The notes under the pieces are model-generated. The model did not search any database and was not told the origin of the DNA. It was given only the letters and a program-made list of their open reading frames with translations. This document shows positions 46,172 through 54,859 of a DNA stretch of 64,000 bases, piece after piece. The translations under genes and the position numbers were made by a program. Position 1 is the stretch's first letter. Every line of letters begins with the position of its first letter. Source of the DNA: Parabacteroides distasonis ATCC 8503 (lineage in GTDB: Bacteria; Bacteroidota; Bacteroidia; Bacteroidales; Tannerellaceae); contig NC_009615.1 of NCBI RefSeq assembly GCF_000012845.1, forward strand, positions 3,474,501-3,538,500, written 5' to 3'.

Positions 46172-49100
46172 ATGAAGAAGAATCTACTGCTCTTAATGCT
46201 TGCGCTCCTACTTCCGGCATTTATGTACGGACAAGAGCAGACAGTCTCCGGAACAGTGCTGGATACCTATAACATGGGTGTCCCCGGTGCGTCTATCGTT
46301 GAAAAAGGCACGACAAATGGAACGATTACCGATTTCGACGGTAATTACACTCTCACCGTATCCAACAAAAACGCCACATTAGTATTTTCTTTCATTGGGT
46401 ACAAGACACAAGAAATTCCAGTAGCTGGGAAAGCCAAAGTAGACGTGATCCTACAAGAAAACGCCGAACAGCTAGACGAAGTAGTGGTAACCGGTTACGG
46501 TGGCTCACAAAAGAGAGCGACCTTGACAACCTCTATCTCTAAATTGGATAACGCCGTACTGGAAAACGCAGCGATGTCTAACGCCGGACAATCCTTGCAA
46601 GGAACCGTATCTGGTTTGCGCGTCGTAAACACGACCGGTCAGCCGGGAGCAAACCCAAATATCGTACTTCGTGGCGGAGCTACCATAACAGGTAAGGATA
46701 ATGGCGCATTGGTCGTTGTAGATGGTATCGTGCGCAACTCATTGGCCGACATCAACCCCTCCGACATCGAGTCTATCCAAGTATTGAAAGACGCAGCCTC
46801 AACCGCTATCTACGGTGCCCGTGCCAATGGTGGCGTAATCTTGGTTACCACGAAACGTGGTAAAGAAGGATCCGCTTCCGTCTCTTACAAGTTCAAGGGA
46901 GGTGCCAACTTTGCTCGCACAGGTTATGATTACTTAAACGCTCACGATTATATTTACTACAATCGCTTAGGATACCAAAGAACAGGACGTTCAGGCATGG
47001 ATAACCAAATGGGATACGGTATCGGGAATGACCTATTTGATATCCGTTATTTGGATGACAGTACCAAAGGCCTCTTGGCAGAAGGTTGGCAACAAATGCA
47101 AGACCCAACCGATCCGAATAAACAAATCTTATTCAAGGATTACTCAGGGCAAATGAAAGACGCAGCCTTCCAAGACCCTTCTTTCACGCAAGATCATTAT
47201 ATCAATATCACAGGAGGTAACGACAAAGGTACATTCGCAGCCAGCTTAGGTTACTACAAAGAAGACGGTCTCATTAAGGGAACCAGCTACGAGCGTTTCT
47301 CCGGGACATTCAATGGATCCTATAAGATATTTCCGATCTTGACAGTCAACGCTGGAACGACTTATACATGGTCTCGCCAGCCGGGTCTTTGGATCGGATC
47401 ATATGAGTTCTTCTATCGCACAATGAGCCAACGCCCTACATGGAACCCATACATGGAAGACGGATCTCCCGCTTCAGGCTTCGGCACGGGTGATGGAAAC
47501 CCTCTTTACTACAAAGATAAATTAACGAATACGAATGGAACCCGCCGCTCTACCTATAATATCGGTTTTGATCTAGAGATCATCCCGAAGAAATTAATCT
47601 TGAAAGAGAATAGCGCCCTATACCACGTAGACGATCAAACAGATAAGTTCGAGAAATCTTACCAACAACAAAACGCCACTAACCCGAATCTTACCCGTAA
47701 GGCTGAGGCCAAATATATAAAGCAGAACCAACAGCAACATAGTGTTACTTTGACGTACACAGACACATTCAAAGAAAAACACAATCTGGAGGCAATGCTT
47801 GGTGGCGAGTATTTCAATTGGCATCAATATACGCTGAACGCAAGGACCGAAAATTCTCCGTCGGATGACATCCCTACTTTGAACGCTGGTAGTAATCGTA
47901 CCTATACCTATAGCTACAAGGAAGGCTATCGTATCCTTTCTGGCTTTGCCCGTGTAAACTATAACTACAATTACAAATACCTATTATCGGTCGTAGCTCG
48001 TTATGACGGAATCTCCAAGTTGAGCGATAACCGTTGGGGCTTCTTCCCGGGTATCTCCGCTGGTTGGAATATCATGGAAGAGGAGTTCTTTAAGGAATCG
48101 AAGTTGGTAGATGTGATCTCTAACCTGAAGCCTCGTATCAGCTACGGCGTGAACGGTAACGTAAACGGATTAGGATACTACGACGTATATGGCAGCTATG
48201 GGCAGAAAGACGCGAACGGATCGATCATAACAAACTATGATGGCTCTGTAGGTTTCTATAATGACAAATTGGTAAACGGTGGATTACGTTGGGAGCAAAG
48301 TAAATCTTTCGAAGTAGGTTTGGATATAGGATTCTTCAACAATCGCCTGAGCTTTATCCTAGACTATTATAATCGTACGACTTCCGATTTGTTGACAGAT
48401 TTGGATTTACCCAATTACACTGGTTTCAACAGCATCAAAACCAACTTGGGAACTTTACGTAACCAAGGTTTCGAGATGGAAGTAAAAGCGAATATCCTAA
48501 ACAACGTAAACGGATTCAGTTGGGATGTATCAGCAAACTTATCTACGGTAGCGAACAAGATTGTCAAGCTTCCGGCCAATGGGAACGAAAATAACCGCCA
48601 AGGAGGTTACCAAGTATACGACCCGCAAAAGGGTGAAGTCGTATGGGTTGGCGGAAAACAAGAAGGTGGTAAGCTGGGTGATTTATTTGCCTTCAAGCAA
48701 GATCATATCTTCAAGGATTGGGATGACGTGAAAGCGAATGCCAATAACCGCTACGACGCAATTGGAGAATTGTATGGCCCCGCCGCATGGGAAGCTTTAA
48801 AGGATAAGGCAGGTAAGCAACCGATCGAGCCGGGTGACGTTTGTTGGGCCGACTTGAACAATGATGGCGTAATCAACAATCTAGACCGCGTGAAAGTAGG
48901 TAATCTTTTCCCGACAGTAACCGGTGGTTTCTCCACGACATTAGGCTATAAAGATTTCTCTTTATACGCTCGTTTTGATTATGCGTTAGGGCATACGCTG
49001 TATAACGACTTAGCCGCACGTTCACTTGGACAATATCAAGGTTCGTTTAACATCATCGATATGGTGAAAGACAGTTGGTCGGAGACAAACCAGGATACGG

Positions 49101-49447
49101 ATATACCTAAGTTCTACTATGCCGATCAGTTGAGCAAGAAGAATATTACTCGCTCCAACAATGGTTTGACAGCAGTTGACAACAACAGCTCCCGCTTCTA
49201 CGAAAAGGGTGATTATCTAGCTTTACGTGAAATCACATTGACTTGGAACCTACCAAAGAAATGGATTAACAAAGCCTTGATGAGCAATGCCTCTGTTTAT
49301 GTAACCGGACAAAACTTGTTCTACATCACAGGATATACCGGTGTATCTCCGGAACCGGCGGTAGATACTACCTATGGTCAAGGTCTTGATAACGGTAGAT
49401 ACCCAACTCCTAAAACGGTTCTTCTTGGTTTATCCGTAACATTTTAG
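46172..49447 (+). CDS. nanO: SusC-like TonB-dependent receptor for sialic acid (NanO)
   Basis: The 1,091-residue protein has a signal peptide (ending MYG). An N-terminal carboxypeptidase-regulatory-like domain follows (VSGTVLDTYNMGVPGASI...DFDGNYTLTV), then the EQLDEVVVTGYG box. The plug (QSLQGTVSGLRV, VLRGGATI, IQVLKDAASTAIYGARANGGVILVTTK) precedes a C-terminal beta barrel ending in LLGLSVTF. With the SusD-like protein 28 nt downstream it forms an outer-membrane importer; the neighbours assign it to free sialic acid, as NanOU in Tannerella and Bacteroides. Confidence 0.95.
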   Translation: MKKNLLLLMLALLLPAFMYGQEQTVSGTVLDTYNMGVPGASIVEKGTTNGTITDFDGNYTLTVSNKNATLVFSFIGYKTQEIPVAGKAKVDVILQENAEQLDEVVVTGYGGSQKRATLTTSISKLDNAVLENAAMSNAGQSLQGTVSGLRVVNTTGQPGANPNIVLRGGATITGKDNGALVVVDGIVRNSLADINPSDIESIQVLKDAASTAIYGARANGGVILVTTKRGKEGSASVSYKFKGGANFARTGYDYLNAHDYIYYNRLGYQRTGRSGMDNQMGYGIGNDLFDIRYLDDSTKGLLAEGWQQMQDPTDPNKQILFKDYSGQMKDAAFQDPSFTQDHYINITGGNDKGTFAASLGYYKEDGLIKGTSYERFSGTFNGSYKIFPILTVNAGTTYTWSRQPGLWIGSYEFFYRTMSQRPTWNPYMEDGSPASGFGTGDGNPLYYKDKLTNTNGTRRSTYNIGFDLEIIPKKLILKENSALYHVDDQTDKFEKSYQQQNATNPNLTRKAEAKYIKQNQQQHSVTLTYTDTFKEKHNLEAMLGGEYFNWHQYTLNARTENSPSDDIPTLNAGSNRTYTYSYKEGYRILSGFARVNYNYNYKYLLSVVARYDGISKLSDNRWGFFPGISAGWNIMEEEFFKESKLVDVISNLKPRISYGVNGNVNGLGYYDVYGSYGQKDANGSIITNYDGSVGFYNDKLVNGGLRWEQSKSFEVGLDIGFFNNRLSFILDYYNRTTSDLLTDLDLPNYTGFNSIKTNLGTLRNQGFEMEVKANILNNVNGFSWDVSANLSTVANKIVKLPANGNENNRQGGYQVYDPQKGEVVWVGGKQEGGKLGDLFAFKQDHIFKDWDDVKANANNRYDAIGELYGPAAWEALKDKAGKQPIEPGDVCWADLNNDGVINNLDRVKVGNLFPTVTGGFSTTLGYKDFSLYARFDYALGHTLYNDLAARSLGQYQGSFNIIDMVKDSWSETNQDTDIPKFYYADQLSKKNITRSNNGLTAVDNNSSRFYEKGDYLALREITLTWNLPKKWINKALMSNASVYVTGQNLFYITGYTGVSPEPAVDTTYGQGLDNGRYPTPKTVLLGLSVTF

Positions 49448-49475
49448 TCAAACCCATTAAAAAAGACAGACATTT

Positions 49476-51047
49476 ATGAAAAAGATAATTATAGCCATGA
49501 TGGCAGCAGTCTCATTACTGAATTTCAGCGGATGCGACTCCTTGGACATGGAACCCGTAAGTAGTATTTCCGACGCAAACTATTGGAAATCCCCGGACCT
49601 GTTTAAGGCATTCAACATAGGTTTACACGGATTGCTCCGTTCACAATCCAGTTATAACATATTCGTATTGGGCGAACCTCGCTCGGACATCTACGGAGAT
49701 CAGCCGTTCGGAGGCGAGGCTACCCAAGGCGTAGAGCGTTTCTCATACAATACGATCAACGCAGAGTTTACAGGAATCAGCAACTTCGCTAATTTTTATA
49801 CGACACTGAACCAAATCAACTTGATGATCCGTAGAACGAACGAGACCGATTTATTAGGCGAGGCCGAAAAGAACTATTACTTAGGGCAGGCTTACGGTTT
49901 ACGCGCCTATATCTATTTCCATTTGTTACGCTCTTGGGGAGACGTTATCATTACTACGGAGCCAACCTTAGGTAGCGAATTGGACATCTCTCACCTTGAT
50001 AAGGCCGCTTCTCCAGCGAGTGAGGTGATGGATCTGATCAAGAAGGATATCGATGCCTCGGAAAAAGCTTTTGGCGGAGATTATTCTTATAAACAAGGAA
50101 AGTGTTATTGGTCTAAACCCGCTACCTTGATGCTGAAAGGTGAGGTTTATCTATGGAGCGGACGCCAGATGGGTGGCGGCACGGGCGATTATACCGTAGC
50201 CAAGACAGCCTTGCAAGATCTTCAACAAAACGGCAACTTAAAGCTGCAAGAGAAATTCACGGACGTTTTCTCTTTCAACAATAAGGAGAACAGCGAGATG
50301 ATCTTCGCACTCCATAGTGGTAAGGAGGATGATTTCATGATGTGGAGAGACTATAACTGGCGTAACAATATGGTACCTCAACGTGAGTACATGGCAGGCT
50401 ACTGTGACGAGACAGGAACTCCATTCCTTGAAATACCGGGATACAACCTACAAGGCTTAATGCGCTACCAAGTAAAGAAAGATCATTACCTAAAATCATT
50501 CCGCGAAGGTGATACCCGCTTGAAAGGTACCTTGAAGGCCGTTTATAAAAAGCACGAAGACGGCACCTTGGAGTATATCGCACCAATCCAATACAAGTTC
50601 CAAGGAACCACCTTGGAAGGTAGTAACGAGAGAAGTTGGTACGATGATTATCCTATCTATCGCTATGCGGATGCCTTGCTATTATTAGCCGAGGCTAAGG
50701 CCTTGCTCGGAGAAGATCCTTCTACAGAGATCAACGCCGTTCGCGAGCGTGCTTACGGTTCCGAATATTTTAACGCACATAAGAACGAGGTGGCTTATCC
50801 GAATGACAAAGGAAGTTTCTATAACGATAACCCGTTTGAGGCGGGCGACGAGAATGTGATGGAAGCTATCCTTAAAGAGAGACTTCGCGAGTTCTTCTTT
50901 GAGGGTAAACGTTGGTACGACTTGAGACGCTTCGGTAAGGATTATGTATTAAAATATACCACAGCACAAGAATCACGTTTATTATGGCCGATCAATGAAG
51001 GGGCATTGACAAACAATCCCGCATTGAAACAGACTCCCGGATACTAA
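49476..51047 (+). CDS. nanU: SusD-like sialic-acid-binding lipoprotein (NanU)
   Basis: The 523-residue lipoprotein (lipobox FSGC, then DSLD) has SusD features: LNQINLMIRRTNETD, the GQAYGLRAYIYFHLLRSWGDVII helix, the YPIYRYADALLLLAEA TPR and the C-terminal ERLREFFFEGKRWYDLRRFGKDY. Acidic residues after the lipid Cys agree with surface export. It should cap the NanO barrel and bind the released sugar. Confidence 0.95.
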   Translation: MKKIIIAMMAAVSLLNFSGCDSLDMEPVSSISDANYWKSPDLFKAFNIGLHGLLRSQSSYNIFVLGEPRSDIYGDQPFGGEATQGVERFSYNTINAEFTGISNFANFYTTLNQINLMIRRTNETDLLGEAEKNYYLGQAYGLRAYIYFHLLRSWGDVIITTEPTLGSELDISHLDKAASPASEVMDLIKKDIDASEKAFGGDYSYKQGKCYWSKPATLMLKGEVYLWSGRQMGGGTGDYTVAKTALQDLQQNGNLKLQEKFTDVFSFNNKENSEMIFALHSGKEDDFMMWRDYNWRNNMVPQREYMAGYCDETGTPFLEIPGYNLQGLMRYQVKKDHYLKSFREGDTRLKGTLKAVYKKHEDGTLEYIAPIQYKFQGTTLEGSNERSWYDDYPIYRYADALLLLAEAKALLGEDPSTEINAVRERAYGSEYFNAHKNEVAYPNDKGSFYNDNPFEAGDENVMEAILKERLREFFFEGKRWYDLRRFGKDYVLKYTTAQESRLLWPINEGALTNNPALKQTPGY

Positions 51048-51093
51048 TCGTACATAGGTTTAAGGCGATTGGATATAACTAGGTTTTTGGCAC

Positions 51094-51146
51094 GAATTCC
51101 AAAGGGGCTTTGTTCATATGAATGAATATCGCTACCTTTGGAATTC
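51094..51146 (+). promoter_or_regulatory. nanH promoter within a 12-bp inverted repeat
   Basis: A near-perfect Bacteroidetes promoter, TTTG (51109-51112), 20 nt, TACCTTTG (51133-51140), lies 45 nt before the sialidase start. It is embedded in an inverted repeat GAATTCCAAAGG (51094-51105) / CCTTTGGAATTC (51135-51146), the second arm overlapping the -7 box. This looks like a promoter with an operator that gives the sialidase and the genes after it their own control. Confidence 0.65.
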
Positions 51147-51184
51147 ACATATCTATTAATTTCAACCTACAAACAAAAAACATC

Positions 51185-52810
51185 ATGAAAAAAACTTTCC
51201 TGTATTTCTGCCTTCTTTTCATCGTACAAACGGCTTTTGCGGCAGACAGTATTTATGTGCGAGAGCAACAAATCCCCATCTTGATAGACCGGATCGACAA
51301 TGTACTTTACGAGATGCGGATACCGGCCCAAAAAGGGGATGTATTAAACGAGATCACGATACAGATCGGAGACAATGTCGACCTGTCGGACATCCAAGCG
51401 ATACGTCTATTTTATAGCGGAGTGGAAGCTCCTTCCCGCAAAGGGGAACATTTCAGTCCCGTTACGTACATATCCAGCCATATACCGGGAAATACCCGTA
51501 AGGCTCTTGAATCTTATTCCGTACGGCAAGATGAGGTTACCGCCCCCTTGTCGCGCACGGTAAAACTAACCTCTAAGCAACCGATGCTTAAAGGCATCAA
51601 CTATTTCTGGGTAAGTATCCAGATGAAGCCTGAGACTTCCTTATTGGCAAAAGTAGCGACCACGATGCCTAACGCCCAGATCAACAACAAACCGATCAAC
51701 ATCACTTGGAAAGGAAAGGTGGACGAACGCCATGTAGGTATCGGCGTACGCCAAGCCGGGGATGACGGATCGGCGGCCTTCCGCATCCCGGGATTAGTGA
51801 CGACGAATAACGGAACATTACTCGGAGTCTACGATATTCGCTATAATAGCAGCGTGGACCTGCAAGAGAAAATCGATATCGGAGTAAGCCGCAGTACCGA
51901 TAAGGGACAAACTTGGGAACCGATGCGAGTAGCCATGACTTTCAAACAAACGGATGGCCTGCCCCACGGACAAAACGGCGTGGGAGACCCATCGATCTTG
52001 GTAGACGAAAAGACCAATACGATCTGGGTAGTAGCCGCATGGACGCATGGTATGGGTAACGAACGGGCTTGGTGGAACTCCATGCCGGGAATGACACCGG
52101 ACGAGACCGCCCAACTTATGCTCGTGAAAAGTGAGGACGATGGTAAGACGTGGAGCGAACCGATCAACATCACGTCTCAAGTAAAAGACCCGTCTTGGTA
52201 TTTCTTATTGCAAGGCCCGGGACGAGGCATCACGATGCAAGACGGTACTTTGGTCTTCCCCATCCAGTTTATCGACGCTACCCGTGTGCCGAACGCCGGT
52301 ATCATGTATAGCAAAGACCGAGGGAAAACATGGCATCTACACAACTTGGCCCGCACGAATACCACCGAGGCGCAAGTTGCCGAGGTAGAACCGGGCGTAT
52401 TGATGCTAAATATGCGCGATAACCGAGGCGGTAGCCGTGCCGTAGCCACTACAAAGGATTTAGGCAAGACATGGACGGAGCATCCTTCCAGCCGTAGCGC
52501 CTTACAGGAATCCGTTTGTATGGCCAGCTTGATCAAGGTAAACGCCAAGGATAACATCACCGGCAAGGACCTTCTACTCTTCTCCAACCCGAACACGACG
52601 AAAGGGCGTAATCATATCACGATCAAGGCGAGTCTGGACGGTGGACTTACTTGGCCCACGGAGCATCAAGTCTTATTAGACGAGGCCGAGGGGTGGGGAT
52701 ATTCCTGTCTTTCGATGATCGATAAGGAAACGGTAGGAATCTTCTACGAGTCAAGCGTAGCGCATATGACCTTCCAAGCTGTCAAATTACAGGATCTCAT
52801 TCATCAATAA
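51185..52810 (+). CDS. nanH: Exo-alpha-sialidase
   Basis: The start at 51185 gives a clean signal peptide (MKKTFLYFCLLFIVQTAFA). The in-frame ATG 63 nt upstream precedes the -7 box of the promoter and is unlikely to be used. The protein (541 residues) has an N-terminal sialidase-associated beta domain (about 20-190) and a GH33 six-blade propeller. The FRIPGL arginine motif and five Asp boxes are visible: STDKGQTW, SEDDGKTW, SKDRGKTW, TKDLGKTW and SLDGGLTW. It cleaves terminal sialic acid from host glycans. It is the first gene of the enzyme half of the locus and is followed 9 nt later by the GH20 enzyme. Confidence 0.95.
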   Translation: MKKTFLYFCLLFIVQTAFAADSIYVREQQIPILIDRIDNVLYEMRIPAQKGDVLNEITIQIGDNVDLSDIQAIRLFYSGVEAPSRKGEHFSPVTYISSHIPGNTRKALESYSVRQDEVTAPLSRTVKLTSKQPMLKGINYFWVSIQMKPETSLLAKVATTMPNAQINNKPINITWKGKVDERHVGIGVRQAGDDGSAAFRIPGLVTTNNGTLLGVYDIRYNSSVDLQEKIDIGVSRSTDKGQTWEPMRVAMTFKQTDGLPHGQNGVGDPSILVDEKTNTIWVVAAWTHGMGNERAWWNSMPGMTPDETAQLMLVKSEDDGKTWSEPINITSQVKDPSWYFLLQGPGRGITMQDGTLVFPIQFIDATRVPNAGIMYSKDRGKTWHLHNLARTNTTEAQVAEVEPGVLMLNMRDNRGGSRAVATTKDLGKTWTEHPSSRSALQESVCMASLIKVNAKDNITGKDLLLFSNPNTTKGRNHITIKASLDGGLTWPTEHQVLLDEAEGWGYSCLSMIDKETVGIFYESSVAHMTFQAVKLQDLIHQ

Positions 52811-52819
52811 TCTAAGTAT

Positions 52820-54838
52820 ATGCGATATATACTGCATTTTGCAATTGTTTTAAGTTTCTTGTATTCCGGGCCTCTGATGGCCCGGAATCCTGTTTTATTG
52901 CCCTTGCCCCAAAAATACGTCCGGACAAACGCTTCGTTCCATCCGAAGGAAATCGCGGTTTCTTCCGAAGGGAAACTCCGTTCCATCCTAATGGAATTCT
53001 TGGAGGAGCTGCCGGTAAGCGTCCAACCGGACAGCCGATACAAGATAGAGGTTTCCTTGGTTGACAAATTGGACGGAATCCCCCTCAACTCCGAGGAGGC
53101 TTATCAACTAAGCGTCTCTTCCCGGGGGATAACCATCCGGGCGGTATCCGAGCAAGGAGCTTATTGGGCGATACAAACCTTGCGCCAACTGACCGAGCGG
53201 CAAGGGAAGCGATATTCCATCCAAGGCTGCGAGATCACCGACTGGCCCGCTTTCCGCATACGAGGATTCATGCAAGACGTGGGGCGGAGCTATATCTCCA
53301 TGGAAGAACTGAAACGGGAGATCGAGGTACTTTCCCGCTACAAGATGAACGTATTTCATTGGCATCTCACGGAGAACCAAGCTTGGCGTCTGGAGAGCAA
53401 GATCTTTCCGATGCTGAACGACAGCTGCAATATGAGCCGTATGCCCGGAAAATATTACACGATCGAGGACGCAAAGGAGCTGGTTCGCTTTTGCAAGGAG
53501 CATAACGTACTATTGATCCCGGAGATCGATATGCCGGGGCATAGCGACGCTTTCATCCGGGCGTTCCGTCATGATATGCAGAGCAAGGAGGGTATGGCGA
53601 TCTTAAAACTATTGATGGACGAGGTTTGCGAGGTATTCGAGGAGGTTCCTTACTTACATATCGGTACGGACGAGGTAAAGTTTACCAATCCAAAGTTCGT
53701 ACCCGAGATGGTCGCTTATATCCGTGCGAAAGGGAAACAAGTGATCTCTTGGAACCCGGGATGGAAGTACAAACCGGGTGAGATCGACATGGAGCAAATG
53801 TGGAGTTACCGGGGAAAAGCGCGACCGGGCATTCCCGCGATCGACTCCCGTTTCCATTATATCAACCATTTTGATACGTTCGCCGACTTAATCGCCTTGT
53901 ACACCAGCCGTATTTACAATGAACCGCAAGGAAGCCATGATTTGGCGGGTACGATCCTTGCCGTATGGCACGACCGGATCGTACAGCCGGAGGACAAATT
54001 GATCCGGGAGAATAATTTGTATCCGAATCTATTAGCGATCGCCGAACGTTCTTGGTTGGGCGGCGGCTATCAATATTTCGATAAGAACGGAACGATGCTG
54101 CCTATCGATCCCGATAACGAGGAGCATAAGGCATTTGTCGATTTTGAGCGGCGGATGTTATGGCATAAAGAACATCATTTCCAAGGATACCCGTTCGCCT
54201 ACGTCAAGCAAACCAACGTGAGATGGCGTATCACCGACCCTTTCCCGAATGATGGGGAACTGACCCGCTCTTTCCCTCCGGAAAAGGCGCTTCAGACACA
54301 ATATACCTATGAAGGGAAAAGCTACGGCACGCACGACGCCATCGGTGCCGGAATCTACCTGCGCCATGTCTGGGGACCGCTGGTTCCCGGTGTCTATAAG
54401 GACCCGCAGCCGAATCATACCGCTTACGCATGGACTTGGATCTATTCGCCCAAGACGCAAGACGTAGGGGCGTGGATCGAATTCCAGAATTACGGGCGCT
54501 CGGAGATGGATCTTCCTCCCTCACAAGGGAAATGGGATTATAAAGAGAGCCGTATCTGGGTAAATGATCAAGAGATAACGCCCCCCGTATGGACCGCTAC
54601 CCACCGGGAGAAGTCCAATGAGATCCCACTGGGGAACGAGAACTGCGTAAGCCGTAAACCAACCCCGGTCCATCTGGAAAAAGGCTGGAACAAGGTGTTC
54701 ATGAAGCTTCCGGTCGGTACGTTCAATACCCCCGAGGTCCGTCTGGTGAAATGGATGTTTACGTTCGTTTGCGTCACCCCGGATGGAGAGAAAGCGGTGG
54801 AAGGACTGGTTTACTCTCCGGATAAACAACTTAAATAA
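52820..54838 (+). CDS. GH20 beta-N-acetylhexosaminidase
   Basis: The 672-residue protein has a signal peptide (about 1-20, ...SGPLMA). An N-terminal GH20b domain is followed by the catalytic barrel (RGFMQDVGRSYIS, NVFHWHLTENQAWRLE, EIDMPGHSDAF) with the catalytic Asp-Glu in LHIGTDEV (about residues 278-285). It would remove GlcNAc or GalNAc exposed after the sialidase and a galactosidase act. The C-terminal 200 residues form an extra beta domain. Confidence 0.93.
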   Translation: MRYILHFAIVLSFLYSGPLMARNPVLLPLPQKYVRTNASFHPKEIAVSSEGKLRSILMEFLEELPVSVQPDSRYKIEVSLVDKLDGIPLNSEEAYQLSVSSRGITIRAVSEQGAYWAIQTLRQLTERQGKRYSIQGCEITDWPAFRIRGFMQDVGRSYISMEELKREIEVLSRYKMNVFHWHLTENQAWRLESKIFPMLNDSCNMSRMPGKYYTIEDAKELVRFCKEHNVLLIPEIDMPGHSDAFIRAFRHDMQSKEGMAILKLLMDEVCEVFEEVPYLHIGTDEVKFTNPKFVPEMVAYIRAKGKQVISWNPGWKYKPGEIDMEQMWSYRGKARPGIPAIDSRFHYINHFDTFADLIALYTSRIYNEPQGSHDLAGTILAVWHDRIVQPEDKLIRENNLYPNLLAIAERSWLGGGYQYFDKNGTMLPIDPDNEEHKAFVDFERRMLWHKEHHFQGYPFAYVKQTNVRWRITDPFPNDGELTRSFPPEKALQTQYTYEGKSYGTHDAIGAGIYLRHVWGPLVPGVYKDPQPNHTAYAWTWIYSPKTQDVGAWIEFQNYGRSEMDLPPSQGKWDYKESRIWVNDQEITPPVWTATHREKSNEIPLGNENCVSRKPTPVHLEKGWNKVFMKLPVGTFNTPEVRLVKWMFTFVCVTPDGEKAVEGLVYSPDKQLK

Positions 54839-54859
54839 CGTCTAATTCGGTTGAATGAA

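Noticed and set aside
51122-51184. Upstream in-frame ATG for the sialidase
   Set aside because: It lies before the -7 box of the predicted promoter and would bury the signal peptide.
54851-54859. TTG start for the esterase fusion
   Set aside because: The ATG at 54860 directly begins a normal signal peptide; the TTG adds three residues without better context.
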